From positions 120,577 to 184,576 of the forward strand of contig NZ_SMRP01000016.1 in assembly GCF_004353915.1 (NCBI RefSeq): a stretch of 64,000 bases of DNA. The letters are read 5' to 3'. The notes under the pieces were generated by a model. It was not told the DNA's origin, made no database searches, and saw only the letters and a program-made list of their open reading frames with translations. Within the stretch, counting starts at the first letter, position 1. Every line of letters begins with the position of its first letter. The position numbers and the translations under genes are program-made. The DNA comes from Paraburkholderia silviterrae (GTDB lineage: Bacteria > Pseudomonadota > Gammaproteobacteria > Burkholderiales > Burkholderiaceae). Below are positions 43,907 to 53,367 of the stretch, one piece after another.

Positions 43907-44857
43907 TCAGATCAGCAGCTCGAGCGAGTGGTAGAGCCGGCGCCGCTCGGGGTCCTGGGAGGCCTCGCCCGCGCGGATCGCCTCCTTGAGGCAGGCGAGA
44001 AAGCACTCGGCGGCGGCGGAGAGCGGCACGCCGCGCCGCGCGACCACGCTCACCACGGTGCGGTCCACTTCCTCGGCAAGCGCAAGGGCGCGCAGGTTAT
44101 CGCGCGCGAAGCGCGTCTCCACGAGCGGCCAGGGAAAGATGCTCGCCATGTCGGTGTTCATGATGAGCCCCATGGCCACCACGAACGAGTGCGCGAGATG
44201 CACCGTGCGCGGCAGCGGCAGGCCGTGGCGGCGGAAGACGTCGTCGGTGACCATCTCCTTGCTGGCCGGATCCCAGTTGAGCAGCCATTCGCAGTCCTGC
44301 AGTTCCTTGAGCGTCTGGGCATGTTCGAGCGGATGACCCTTGCGCACCACCACGGCGGACTCGGTGGCGAAGATGGGGGTCTGCGTGAATTCTGCGTGCA
44401 GCGAGGCGAGACCGGGTTTGCCGAGCGAGAAGTCGAGCGTGCCGTCGCGCAGGCGCGGCATCACGATATTGAGCAGTCCCTCATAAAACTCCAGTTGCAT
44501 CCCGGGCATGCGCTCGCGAAAGCGCGTCACGGCGTCGGGCAGGAACGAGAGCGCGAGCCAGGGCGTCACGCCGATCGAGAGCTTGCCGCCGCCACGGCCG
44601 CGCCGCGCGTCGAGCTCGTCCTGGGCGCGCGACATCTGGTGCACGATCGCCCGCGCGTGCACGAGCAGCGCCTGGCCGGCGTCGGTGAACGCAATGCCGT
44701 TCGCGTTGCGCGTCACGAGCGCGATCTGCTGCTCCGCCTCGAGCTCGCGCACGGCCTTGGTGGCGGCCGCCGGCGAAATGCCCAGCGCGCGCGCCGCCGC
44801 GCGGATGCTGCCGGTATCGGCCATCGCGACGAGCGCCCGGAACTGATGGAACTTCAT
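43907..44857 (-). CDS. LysR-type transcriptional regulator
   Basis: A 316-residue LysR protein. The N-terminal part MKFHQFRALVAMADTGSIRAAARALGISPAAATKAVREL is followed by an effector domain starting near GKLSIGVTPWLALSFLPDAV. The recognition helix PAAATKAVRELE is of the TsaR/GbpR-like type. It is divergent from the M20 amidohydrolase with a predicted T-N11-A operator between, so it probably controls the hydrolase-transporter pair. Confidence 0.86.
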   Translation of the reverse strand: MKFHQFRALVAMADTGSIRAAARALGISPAAATKAVRELEAEQQIALVTRNANGIAFTDAGQALLVHARAIVHQMSRAQDELDARRGRGGGKLSIGVTPWLALSFLPDAVTRFRERMPGMQLEFYEGLLNIVMPRLRDGTLDFSLGKPGLASLHAEFTQTPIFATESAVVVRKGHPLEHAQTLKELQDCEWLLNWDPASKEMVTDDVFRRHGLPLPRTVHLAHSFVVAMGLIMNTDMASIFPWPLVETRFARDNLRALALAEEVDRTVVSVVARRGVPLSAAAECFLACLKEAIRAGEASQDPERRRLYHSLELLI

Positions 44858-44874
44858 AAGGGAAAACCCGGGTG

Positions 44875-44899
44875 ATAACCTGCGGTTGGCGGGCTAACC
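44875..44899. promoter_or_regulatory. LysR-type operator between regulator and amidohydrolase
   Basis: GGTTGGCGGGCTAACC (44884-44899) is a GGTT-N8-AACC inverted repeat containing a T-N10/11-A core, immediately preceded by AACC-tgc-GGTT (44877-44887). It lies midway in the 123-base divergent gap. Confidence 0.5.
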
Positions 44900-44980
44900 A
44901 TTTTAGGACTGTCGGCAACAAAACGGCGTCATTATCCTGAACCGTCACGCAATGGATGGCTTGAACGCAGGAGACGACGG

Positions 44981-46156
44981 ATGAACACCATGGCAATTCC
45001 CACCGCAATCGCGGATATCGAAGCGGAAATGATCGCGCTGCGCCACACGATCCACGCGCACCCGGAGCTCGGTTTCGAGGAGTTCGTGACGAGCGATCTC
45101 GTCGCGGAGCGGCTCGCGCAATGGGGCTACGAAGTGCATCGCGGACTGGGCGGCACGGGCGTCGTCGGCACGCTGAAGGTGGGGACTGGCAAGCTGCGTC
45201 TGGGCCTGCGCGCCGACATGGACGCACTGCCCATCCAGGAAAATACGGGGCTCGATTACGCCAGCCGCGTGCCCGGCAAGATGCACGCGTGCGGCCACGA
45301 CGGCCACACGGCCATGCTGCTCGCGGCGGCCAAGCACCTCGCGCAATCGCGTTCGTTCGACGGCACGCTCCATCTCATTTTCCAGCCCGCCGAAGAAGGC
45401 CTCGGGGGCGCCAAGCGCATGCTCGACGAAGGTCTTTTCGAGCGCTTCCCCTGTGACGCCGTCTTCGCCATGCACAACATGCCGGGCTTCCCCACCGGCA
45501 AGCTCGGCTTCCGCCCGGGGCCGTTCATGGCGTCGTCGGACACGGTGATCATCGACATCGACGGGCGCGGCGGCCATGGTGCAGTGCCGCACAAGGCCAT
45601 CGACCCCGTGGTGGTGTGCGCGAACGTGGTGCTCGCGCTGCAGACCATTGTGTCGCGCAACGTGCCGCCGCTCGACATGGCGATCGTCACGGTGGGCGCG
45701 ATTCACGCGGGCGAGGCGCCCAACGTGATTCCTCAGACCGCGCAGATGCGGCTCTCGGTGCGCGCGCTGCGCCCCGAGGTGCGCGACCTGCTCGAAGAGC
45801 GCATCAAGACGCTCGTGCACGCACAGGCCAGCGCTTACGGCGCCACAGCGCGCATCGACTACCAGCGCCGCTATCCGGTGCTCGTGAACGACGCGGAAAT
45901 GACGGCGTTTGCGCAGGACGTCGCGCGCGACTGGCTCGGTGAGGACGGCCTCATCGAGGATCTCGCGCCGCTCACCGGCAGCGAGGACTTCTCGTTCCTG
46001 CTCGAGCAGTGCGCGGGCAGCTATTTGATCATCGGCAATGGAGACGGCGAAGGCGGCTGCATGGTCCACAACCCCGGTTACGATTTCAACGACGACTGTC
46101 TCGCGACGGGCGCCGCGTACTGGGTGAAGCTCACCGAGCGCTTCTTGCGCGCCTGA
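44981..46156 (+). CDS. M20-family amidohydrolase (hippurate hydrolase/aminoacylase type)
   Basis: A 391-residue dimetal (Zn/Mn) hydrolase. Metal and catalytic segments are visible: IHAHPELGFEE, LRADMDALPIQE, KMHACGHDGHTAMLL (Cys and His ligands), FQPAEEGLGGAKRML, GRGGHGAVPH and the final HNPGYDFND. It would cleave N-acyl amino acids to amino acid plus carboxylate in the cytoplasm. AGGAG lies 7 bases before the ATG. An MHS-family transporter follows and probably imports the substrate or exports a product. Confidence 0.9.
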   Translation: MNTMAIPTAIADIEAEMIALRHTIHAHPELGFEEFVTSDLVAERLAQWGYEVHRGLGGTGVVGTLKVGTGKLRLGLRADMDALPIQENTGLDYASRVPGKMHACGHDGHTAMLLAAAKHLAQSRSFDGTLHLIFQPAEEGLGGAKRMLDEGLFERFPCDAVFAMHNMPGFPTGKLGFRPGPFMASSDTVIIDIDGRGGHGAVPHKAIDPVVVCANVVLALQTIVSRNVPPLDMAIVTVGAIHAGEAPNVIPQTAQMRLSVRALRPEVRDLLEERIKTLVHAQASAYGATARIDYQRRYPVLVNDAEMTAFAQDVARDWLGEDGLIEDLAPLTGSEDFSFLLEQCAGSYLIIGNGDGEGGCMVHNPGYDFNDDCLATGAAYWVKLTERFLRA

Positions 46157-46194
46157 GCATGGCCATCGCCTGAGACGCATTCGATCAAAACATA

Positions 46195-46340
46195 AGCTTT
46201 GCATGGAACGGGACCAGGTGCTCTGCACCAGGTCCCGCCGACCGCGAAGCATGGGACCAGAGTAAGAGCTTTGCATGGGGCCGGAGTAAGTGCTGAAGCA
46301 CTAACTCCGGCCGACAGCTAAAGCGCTAACTCTGGTCGAC
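46195..46340. repeat. REP-like cluster of palindromes
   Basis: Three related inverted repeats. GGGACC-a-GGTGC pairs with GCACC-a-GGTCCC (46210-46236). GGCCGGAGT-a-AGTGC pairs with GCACT-a-ACTCCGGCC (46279-46312). GACCAGAGT (46255-46263) pairs with ACTCTGGTC (46329-46337) around the second. AGCTTTGCATGG heads the first and third modules, and CTGGTCGACA closes the cluster. The same modules occur near 58728. Confidence 0.8.
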
Positions 46341-46352
46341 AGGAGACCCACG

Positions 46353-47681
46353 TTGAACGCCACCCCACTGCAACCCCAGGCGAACGCCGACACGCATGGG
46401 CACACGCGCGCATCGCGCGCGAAAGCCATCGCCGCGATCACGCTCGGTAACGGCCTGGAGTTTTTTGACTTCACGGTCTACAGCTTTTTTGCGACGACCA
46501 TCGGCACGCTGTTCTTTCCGGTGCACGGCGCGTTGAATCAACTGCTGCTCGCCGTGGGCAGCTTCGGCGTGGGCTTCATCGTGCGGCCGCTGGGCGGCGT
46601 GATGATCGGCGCGTACGCCGACCGCGCGGGCCGCAAGTCGGCCATGACGCTCACGCTGTGGCTCATGGCGCTCGGCTCGGCGATGATCGCGTTCGCACCC
46701 ACCTACGCGCAGATCGGCCTCGCGGCGCCCGCGCTGATCGTGCTCGCGCGGCTCGTGCAGGGCTTCGCGGTGGGCGGCGAGGTGGGGGCCTCGACAACGA
46801 TGCTGCTCGAATATGCCAACGACCGCACGCGCGGCTTCTACGGCAGCTGGCAGTTCGTGAGCCAGGGGCTCAACGCGGTCTGCGGCGCACTGCTCGGTGT
46901 TGCGCTTTCGTCGGCGCTCACGCCCGAGGCGCTGCAGAGCTGGGGCTGGCGCGTGCCATTCGTGATCGGCATGCTGGTCGTGCCGGTGGGCGTGTATATC
47001 CGCCGCCATCTCGACGAAACGCTCGAGCATGCCGAGCCCGTGGACATGGCCGCACCCGTGACCGAGACCGCGCGCCCGCTGCGCGAGATCTTTTCGCGTC
47101 ATCGCGCGGCGCTCGTCGCGGGTGTCGTCACGACCATCGGCGGCACGGCGGCGAACTATATCGTGCTGTTCTACATGTCCACCTACGCGATCAAGATCCT
47201 CGGCCTGCCGATGTCGGTGGGCATGAGCGCGGCGCTCGTGGCTGCGCTCGTCACGGCCGCGTGCTCGCCGTTCGCCGGCATCCTGTCCGACCGCGTGGGC
47301 CGCAAGCGGGTGCTCGGCTACTCGCGCGTGCTGCTGATCGCGGTGATCTATCCGGCATTCATGCTGATCCATTCGGTGCCCACGGTGCCGACCGTGCTTG
47401 CCGTCGTGGCCGTGCTGGGCGCCATCGTTGCGTTCACCGCAGTGCCCAACATCGTCATGCTGCCGGAGCTTTTCCCGCAGTCGATCCGTGTGACGGGCAT
47501 GTCCATCGTCTATTGCGTGGGCGTCTCGATCTTCGGCGGCTTCGCCCAGTTCTTCGCAACCTGGCTCATCGAACTGTTCGGCAACCCGCTCGCACCGGCG
47601 TGGTATCTGATCGGCTGCGGAGCCGTGTCGCTGCTGGCGCTGCCGCTGATCCGGGAACCGGCGGGCCGGCCGCTTGACTGA
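46353..47681 (+). CDS. MFS transporter, metabolite:H+ symporter (MHS) family
   Basis: A 442-residue, 12-helix symporter. MHS hallmarks are NGLEFFDFTVYSFFATTIG in helix 1, PLGGVMIGAYADRAGRK (motif A), GGEVGASTTMLLEYANDRTRGFYGSWQ after helix 4 and SDRVGRKRVL in the central repeat. It is related to citrate/dicarboxylate and shikimate-type permeases. The start is TTG at 46353 with AGGAGA 6 bases upstream; no ATG fits. It is downstream of the M20 hydrolase across the REP-like cluster. Confidence 0.88.
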   Translation: MNATPLQPQANADTHGHTRASRAKAIAAITLGNGLEFFDFTVYSFFATTIGTLFFPVHGALNQLLLAVGSFGVGFIVRPLGGVMIGAYADRAGRKSAMTLTLWLMALGSAMIAFAPTYAQIGLAAPALIVLARLVQGFAVGGEVGASTTMLLEYANDRTRGFYGSWQFVSQGLNAVCGALLGVALSSALTPEALQSWGWRVPFVIGMLVVPVGVYIRRHLDETLEHAEPVDMAAPVTETARPLREIFSRHRAALVAGVVTTIGGTAANYIVLFYMSTYAIKILGLPMSVGMSAALVAALVTAACSPFAGILSDRVGRKRVLGYSRVLLIAVIYPAFMLIHSVPTVPTVLAVVAVLGAIVAFTAVPNIVMLPELFPQSIRVTGMSIVYCVGVSIFGGFAQFFATWLIELFGNPLAPAWYLIGCGAVSLLALPLIREPAGRPLD

Positions 47682-47691
47682 GGCAGGCCTT

Positions 47692-47780
47692 GCGGGCCGA
47701 TTCGCAGGCCGATTCGCAGGCCAACATAGCAGGCCAACATAGCAGGCCAACATAGCAGGCCAACTTGGCAGACTAATACG
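47692..47780 (+). repeat. 12/13-bp tandem repeat
   Basis: Two copies of a 12-mer (GCRGGCCGATTC) are followed by three exact copies of the 13-mer GCAGGCCAACATA, one variant ending TTG and a degenerate last copy. It starts 11 bases after the MFS stop codon. Confidence 0.88.
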
Positions 47781-47912
47781 GCCGCGCGGCGCGCTACAGG
47801 TTTTTGGCGTGCGCCGCGCATATCTTTACGCGGCGTTTGCATGCTGCTTCCTACAATCGGTCCATGTTCAACAAGACGCGCGCCGTGCCTGAGGGCGGCG
47901 CGCACCCGACAC

Positions 47913-48254
47913 ATGGCATCGCTCCTCGCGCATCATCCCGCTTCCTCCCCGGCATCCATGCCGATTGCGCCGCGCCCTGGCCTCGACAGGCGCCGCACGA
48001 CGCCGCGCCTCGTCACCGTGCAAATGATCGTGCGCGTCGCCACGCGCGACGCGCAGCTCGCGCGCAGTGTGCTGCACGGCATGCTCGGTGATGCATTGGG
48101 CATCCACACTATCGATATCGACCGCCGCCGCGACCTCGCCTGCCTCCACGTCGAGCTCGAACGCGCGCGCGTACCCGAAGCCATGGCCCTGCTGATCCGC
48201 ACGTTGCCGGGCGCCGAGTTCGGGACCATCAGGCGGCTCGAACGAAGCCGGTGA
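47913..48254 (+). CDS. Conserved hypothetical protein with ACT-like C-terminus
   Basis: A 113-residue protein. The N-terminal 35 residues are Pro/Arg-rich. From about residue 38 it reads VTVQMIVRVATRDAQLARSV... to AEFGTIRRLERSR, with a beta-alpha-beta-beta-alpha-beta pattern like ACT or MgtC C-terminal domains that bind small ligands. This fold call is by eye only. Internal ATG codons at 47958 and near 48024 are alternative starts. No partner genes suggest a pathway. Confidence 0.5.
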   Translation: MASLLAHHPASSPASMPIAPRPGLDRRRTTPRLVTVQMIVRVATRDAQLARSVLHGMLGDALGIHTIDIDRRRDLACLHVELERARVPEAMALLIRTLPGAEFGTIRRLERSR

Positions 48255-48545
48255 GCCAGGGCATGGGGCGGCACGAGCCGCCCATCGAGGTGCTTCAAAT
48301 GGTTGCAATCCGGCTATTTTGATTTGTTGCTGTAAATGCAACCTTTGCCGTAGTTATTTCGCAGCGCGTAATGGATATTGATTGCCGGCAAAAATGAGAT
48401 GTTTGACGGCCACTTTGATCGTGCACCTAAAGGAATCACTGTAAGATTTTGCTCCGAGCTTCCAGGCGGCGCAGCACATCCGGTATGACCGGATTCGCCT
48501 CGAGTTCGTCGGTCCAGCGTAGATCGCCGATAACGGAGAAAAAGC

Positions 48546-50198
48546 ATGACAAGCGGAAATCGGATGGCACGTTTGTGCTTGTCCTTGGGTTTGGCGGTTG
48601 GGGCTGCTGCGTGCCACGACAAGACGCCTGTTGCATCGGCACGGCCACCTGTGAATGTGGACGTTATCAACGTCGCGCTGCGCGACGTACCCGTGGTATT
48701 TGATTACGTGGGGCAGACCGAAAGCTCGCAGCAGGTCGAGATTCGCGCCCGCGTCAATGGCTTTCTTGAAAAGCGCGTCTATGAAGAAGGCTCGATGGTC
48801 CATCAAGGGGACGTGATGTTCCAGATGGACCGCAAGCCGTTCCAGGCCGCGCTGGACGCCGCGCACGCCGAGTTTGCGCAACAAAAGGCGCGGCTCGATG
48901 TGGCGCAGGCCAATCTCAATCGGGTGCGTCCGCTGGCTGCCAAGAACGCACTGAGCCAGAAGGATCTCGACGACTCCATCGGCCAGCAGCAGGCGGCCGC
49001 CGCCGCGCTCGAGCAGGCACGCGCCAATGTCACGAGCGCGAGCCTGAATCTCGGCTATACCACCATCACGGCGCCCGTCACGGGCCTGTCGAGCTTTGCG
49101 AAGAAGCAGGACGGCTCGTATATCGACGCCAGCAACAGCCTGCTCACCTACGTTGCGAAGCTCGATCCCATGTGGATCAACTTCTCGCTCTCCGAGAACG
49201 AGATGCTGAGCCTGCGCACGCAGACCAGGAACGGTTCGCTCAAAGTGCCAGGGATTGGCGAGCTCGAAGCGGTGATCGTGCTGGCCGACGGCAGCGTCTT
49301 TCCCGCCCGCGGCCATATCAAGTTTGCCGATGCTTCGCTAAGCGAAGAAACGGGCACCTATCTGATTCGCGCCGAGGTGCCGAACCCGAAGGGCAGCTTG
49401 CGGCCCGGGCAGTTCGTGCGCATCAAGCTGCTGGGCGCGCAACGCGCGAACGCAGTGGCGGTGCCGCAAGTCGCGGTGCAGCAAGGGCCGCGCGGCGCCT
49501 ACGTGTGGACCGTGGACAAGGACGACAAGGCGCAGCAGCGCGCGGTCGAGACGGGCGAATGGAACGGCAACGACTGGGTGATCAGCTCGGGGCTGCACGC
49601 GGGCGATCACGTCGTGATCGACAACACGCTCAAGCTGATGCCGGGCGCGCCGGTCAAGGCGAATCTGGTGCCCACGCCCGCCGATGACGTGAATATCGGC
49701 GGGCAGGGCGGCGCAGCCGATGCCGGCGCTGCAAGCGGCGCAAGCGCAGAGAGCGCCGGCACCGGCGGCAACGGCGCAGCCGGGCCGGCAAACGCTGGAA
49801 GCTCCGCGAACGCGAACGCAGGCGCAGGCGCAGGCGCGGCGACCCAGGCCCCGGCGCCCACCGCGAGTGCGGCCGGCCCCACGCCGCTTTACTTCGCTCA
49901 GGGCAGCGCGAGCCTCGACGCGCAATCGGCCACGGCGCTCGCCGCGGTTGCACAAAAGCTGAGCGCATCGCCCACTACGCAAGTGGTGATTTCCGGCTAT
50001 ACCGATGCGAGCGGCTCCTATGCCCAGAACGAGCGCCTTGCCCGCGAGCGCGCCGCAACCGTGCGCGCGGCACTGATCGTCGCGGGCGTGCAGAACGCGC
50101 GCATCGACATGCGCAAGCCCGCGAAGATCGTGGCCGCCGACCCGCCCGAAAAGTCCCGCCGTGTGGACGTGACGCTCTCTCCCGCAGCGGGAGGTTGA
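48546..50198 (+). CDS. RND efflux periplasmic adaptor fused to an OmpA-like domain
   Basis: A 550-residue lipoprotein (lipobox at GAAAC, Cys23). Residues about 35-390 form a membrane fusion protein of the AcrA/MexE type: lipoyl half-motifs (VEIRARVNGFLEKRVYEEGSMV and TTITAPVTGLSS), a coiled-coil hairpin between them and a beta-barrel. After an Ala/Gly/Asn-rich linker (about 395-445) comes an OmpA C-terminal-like domain (LYFAQGSASLDAQSATALAA, GYTDASGSYAQNERLARERA), which binds peptidoglycan in other proteins. RND adaptors normally end near residue 390-400. It heads a three-gene operon with the pump and outer-membrane factor. Confidence 0.92.
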   Translation: MTSGNRMARLCLSLGLAVGAAACHDKTPVASARPPVNVDVINVALRDVPVVFDYVGQTESSQQVEIRARVNGFLEKRVYEEGSMVHQGDVMFQMDRKPFQAALDAAHAEFAQQKARLDVAQANLNRVRPLAAKNALSQKDLDDSIGQQQAAAAALEQARANVTSASLNLGYTTITAPVTGLSSFAKKQDGSYIDASNSLLTYVAKLDPMWINFSLSENEMLSLRTQTRNGSLKVPGIGELEAVIVLADGSVFPARGHIKFADASLSEETGTYLIRAEVPNPKGSLRPGQFVRIKLLGAQRANAVAVPQVAVQQGPRGAYVWTVDKDDKAQQRAVETGEWNGNDWVISSGLHAGDHVVIDNTLKLMPGAPVKANLVPTPADDVNIGGQGGAADAGAASGASAESAGTGGNGAAGPANAGSSANANAGAGAGAATQAPAPTASAAGPTPLYFAQGSASLDAQSATALAAVAQKLSASPTTQVVISGYTDASGSYAQNERLARERAATVRAALIVAGVQNARIDMRKPAKIVAADPPEKSRRVDVTLSPAAGG

Positions 50199-50201
50199 GC
50201 G

Positions 50202-53200
50202 ATGAAGTTCTCTCACTTCTTTATCGACCGGCCGATCTTCGCGTCGGTCTTGTCGATCATCATCGTCGTGGCCGGCTTCGTGGCCATGTTCAACCTGCCG
50301 ATCGCGCAGTTCCCCGACATCGCGCCGCCTCAGATCACGGTGAGCGCGACCTATCCCGGCGCGAGCGCCGACATCGTCGCGCAGAACGTCGCCGCGCCGA
50401 TCGAGCAGCAGGTGAACGGCGCCGACAACATGATGTACATGAGTTCGTCGAGCTCTTCGACGGGCAACATGACGCTCACCGCGTACTTCAACATCGGCAC
50501 CGACCCGTCGCTCGCCCAGGTGGACGTGCAGAACCGCGTGAACCTCGCGCTGCCCACGCTGCCCGACGCGGTCACCGCGCAGGGCGTCTCGGTGCAGAAG
50601 CGTTCGTCGGCGTTCATGATGGTGATTGCCATCTATTCGCCGGACAACACGTTCGACCAGCAGTACGTGGCGAACTACGCGAACGTCTACGTGCTCGACG
50701 CGATCAAGCGCCTGCCCGGCGCGAACCAGTCGGCGATCCTCGGCTCGGCCGACTATGCGATGCGCGTGTGGGTCAAGCCGGACCGCATGGCCAAGCTCGG
50801 CATCACCGTGGCCGACGTGCAGAACGCGATCAGCGCGCAGAACCAGCAGTTTTCTGCCGGCCGCCTTGGCCAGTCGCCAACCAGCGGGCCCGTGCTGCAA
50901 ACGTTCCCGGTGGCGACCAAGGGGCGCCTGACCGAGCCCGCCGACTTCGACAACATCATCCTGCGCGCGAAGTCGGGCGACGCCGCGATCGTGCGCATCA
51001 AGGACATCGGCCATACCGAGCTCGGTGCCAAGGACTACTCGATGCGCGGCCGCTACAACGGCAAGACGGCCACGCTGATCGCGGTCTATCAGCAGCCGGG
51101 CGCTAACGCGCTGCAGGTGTCCAAGCAGGTGCGCGCGACCCTCGACGAGCTGAAAAAGAGCTTCCCGCCCGGGCTCAAATATGAAATTGCGCTCGACACG
51201 ACCGAGTTCGTGCACGAGTCGATCATCGAGGTGGTAAAGACGCTGCGCGACGCGGTGATCCTCGTGATTCTGGTGGTGTTCCTGTTCCTGCAGAGCTTCC
51301 GCGCCACCCTGGTGCCGATTCTCGCGGTGCCGGTGTCGATCATCGGCGCATTCATCGGCATGATGGCGTTCGGCTTCTCGGTGAACATGCTCACGTTGTT
51401 CGGCATGGTGCTGGCGATCGGTATCGTCGTGGACGACGCGATCGTCGTGATCGAGAACGTCGAGCGCAACATGACCGAGTTCAAGCTGCCGCCCAAGGAG
51501 GCGGCCAAGCGCGCCATGGACGAAGTGAGCGGGCCGGTGGTGGCCATCGTGCTCGTGCTGCTCGCCGTGTTCATTCCGGTGGCGTTCCTCTCGGGCATCA
51601 CCGGGCAGCTCTACAAGCAGTTCGCCGTGACCATCGCGGTCTCGGTGGTGCTCTCGGGCATCTGCGCGCTCACGCTCTCGCCCGCGCTCGCGGCCATCCT
51701 GCTCAAGCCGGGCGAGCACAGGAAGAACCGCTTCTTCACGTGGTTCAACGAGCGCTTCGAGCGGCTCACCAACGGCTACGGCACGGCGGTGCAATCGGTG
51801 ATCCGCCGCGTCATGCTTTCGGTGATGCTGATTGTCGTGATGTGCCTCGCCACCGGCGTGCTCTTCAAGAAAATCCCGACTTCGTTCGTGCCGGTCGAGG
51901 ACCAGGGCTATCTGCTGGGCGCCGTCATCTTGCCCGATGCCGCGAGCCTCGACCGTACCGGGGATCTTTCGAAGCGCGCCGAAGACTGGTTCAGCAAGCA
52001 GCCCGCCGTGAAGGCCGTGGCCGCGCCGATCGGCTACAGCCTGATCGACTCGCAGTACAAGGCCAACGCCGGCACGCTGTTCGTGACGCTCAAGGACTTC
52101 GGCGATCGCGGCAAGGACGGCACGGCCGCGGACCTCATCACGGCCGCCAACAAGGCGTTCGCGGGGTTCAAGGACGGCGTGGTGATCCCGCTGAATCCGC
52201 CGTCCATCCCGGGCCTCGGGACCACGGGCGGCTTCGAGTTCTGGGCGCAGAGCACCGGCGACGGCAGTTACCAGCAGCTCGAACAGAAGGTGCGCGAGAT
52301 CATCGCGAAGGCGCGGCAGAACCCGGCGCTGCGCGGCGTCAATTCGACCATCGACACGAACTCGCGACAGCTGCTCGTGGAAGTGGACCGCGAACGCGCT
52401 GAATCGCAGGGCGTCGCGGTGCAGGACGTCTACTCGGCACTGCAGACGATGTTCGGTTCCTCGTACGTGAGCCAGTTCCCGAAGGGTAGCCGCCTGTTCC
52501 AGGTGATCGTGCAGGCCGAGCCGCAATACCGCACGCGTCCGGACGATATCCAGCAGCTCTACGTGCGTAACCGCTCCGGCGACATGGTGCCCATCAAGGC
52601 GGTCACGACCTACAAGTTCGTGAACGGCGCGGACATCGTCAACCGCTTCAACAACTTCCCGGCCGCCAAGATCACCGGCGACGCCGCGCCCGGCCACAGC
52701 TCGGGTGAAGCGATCGCGGCGATGGAGGAGATCGCGAAGGAGGTGCTGGGCGACGGCTATAGCTATGCGTGGAGCGGCCAGGCGTACGAAGAAAAGACGG
52801 CCGGCTCGACTGCGGGCCTGGTGTTTGGCTTCGCACTGCTGATGGTGTTCCTGATCCTGGCAGCGCAGTACGAAAAATGGTCGCTGCCGATCGGCGTGCT
52901 GCTGGCGGTGCCGTTCGCGGTGTTCGGGGCGCTCGTGGGCATTCTGATACGCGGGATGGAAGACGATGTGTACTTCCAGATCGGCTTGACCGTGCTGATC
53001 GCGCTCGCGGCGAAGAACGCCATTCTGATCTTCGAGTTCGCCGTGGAAATGCGCGAGAAGGAAGGCATGTCGCCGTTCGATGCGGCGCTGCACGCCGCGA
53101 AGCTGCGTCTGCGGCCGATCATCATGACCTCGCTCGCCTTCATTCTTGGCTGCGTGCCGCTCGCCATCGCGAGCGGGGCGTCGGCGGCGAGCCGCCGCTC

Positions 53201-53363
53201 GCTCGGCACGGGCGTGATCTTCGGCATGCTCGGCGCCACGCTCATCGCGCTGTTCTTCATTCCGATGTTCTTCTGGGGCCTCGAAACGCTCTCGTCGCGC
53301 AAGAAGCCCAGGGTCGAACCGGAATTGCCGCCGCCGGCGGCGCCTCCCGCACAGGAGGGTTGA
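50202..53363 (+). CDS. RND multidrug efflux pump permease (HAE1 family)
   Basis: A 1053-residue inner-membrane proton antiporter of the AcrB/MexF type with 12 helices and two large periplasmic loops. It starts MKFSHFFIDRPIFASVLSI. The proton-relay aspartates are in GIVVDDAIVVIENVERNM (helix 4), and FLSGITGQLYKQFAVTIAVSV and AKNAILIFEFAVEMREKEG are later conserved blocks. It lies 3 bases after the adaptor with GGGAGG upstream, and 4 bases before the outer-membrane factor. It exports drugs, dyes or aromatic compounds; substrate not predictable. Confidence 0.95.
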   Translation: MKFSHFFIDRPIFASVLSIIIVVAGFVAMFNLPIAQFPDIAPPQITVSATYPGASADIVAQNVAAPIEQQVNGADNMMYMSSSSSSTGNMTLTAYFNIGTDPSLAQVDVQNRVNLALPTLPDAVTAQGVSVQKRSSAFMMVIAIYSPDNTFDQQYVANYANVYVLDAIKRLPGANQSAILGSADYAMRVWVKPDRMAKLGITVADVQNAISAQNQQFSAGRLGQSPTSGPVLQTFPVATKGRLTEPADFDNIILRAKSGDAAIVRIKDIGHTELGAKDYSMRGRYNGKTATLIAVYQQPGANALQVSKQVRATLDELKKSFPPGLKYEIALDTTEFVHESIIEVVKTLRDAVILVILVVFLFLQSFRATLVPILAVPVSIIGAFIGMMAFGFSVNMLTLFGMVLAIGIVVDDAIVVIENVERNMTEFKLPPKEAAKRAMDEVSGPVVAIVLVLLAVFIPVAFLSGITGQLYKQFAVTIAVSVVLSGICALTLSPALAAILLKPGEHRKNRFFTWFNERFERLTNGYGTAVQSVIRRVMLSVMLIVVMCLATGVLFKKIPTSFVPVEDQGYLLGAVILPDAASLDRTGDLSKRAEDWFSKQPAVKAVAAPIGYSLIDSQYKANAGTLFVTLKDFGDRGKDGTAADLITAANKAFAGFKDGVVIPLNPPSIPGLGTTGGFEFWAQSTGDGSYQQLEQKVREIIAKARQNPALRGVNSTIDTNSRQLLVEVDRERAESQGVAVQDVYSALQTMFGSSYVSQFPKGSRLFQVIVQAEPQYRTRPDDIQQLYVRNRSGDMVPIKAVTTYKFVNGADIVNRFNNFPAAKITGDAAPGHSSGEAIAAMEEIAKEVLGDGYSYAWSGQAYEEKTAGSTAGLVFGFALLMVFLILAAQYEKWSLPIGVLLAVPFAVFGALVGILIRGMEDDVYFQIGLTVLIALAAKNAILIFEFAVEMREKEGMSPFDAALHAAKLRLRPIIMTSLAFILGCVPLAIASGASAASRRSLGTGVIFGMLGATLIALFFIPMFFWGLETLSSRKKPRVEPELPPPAAPPAQEG

Positions 53364-53367
53364 AGCC

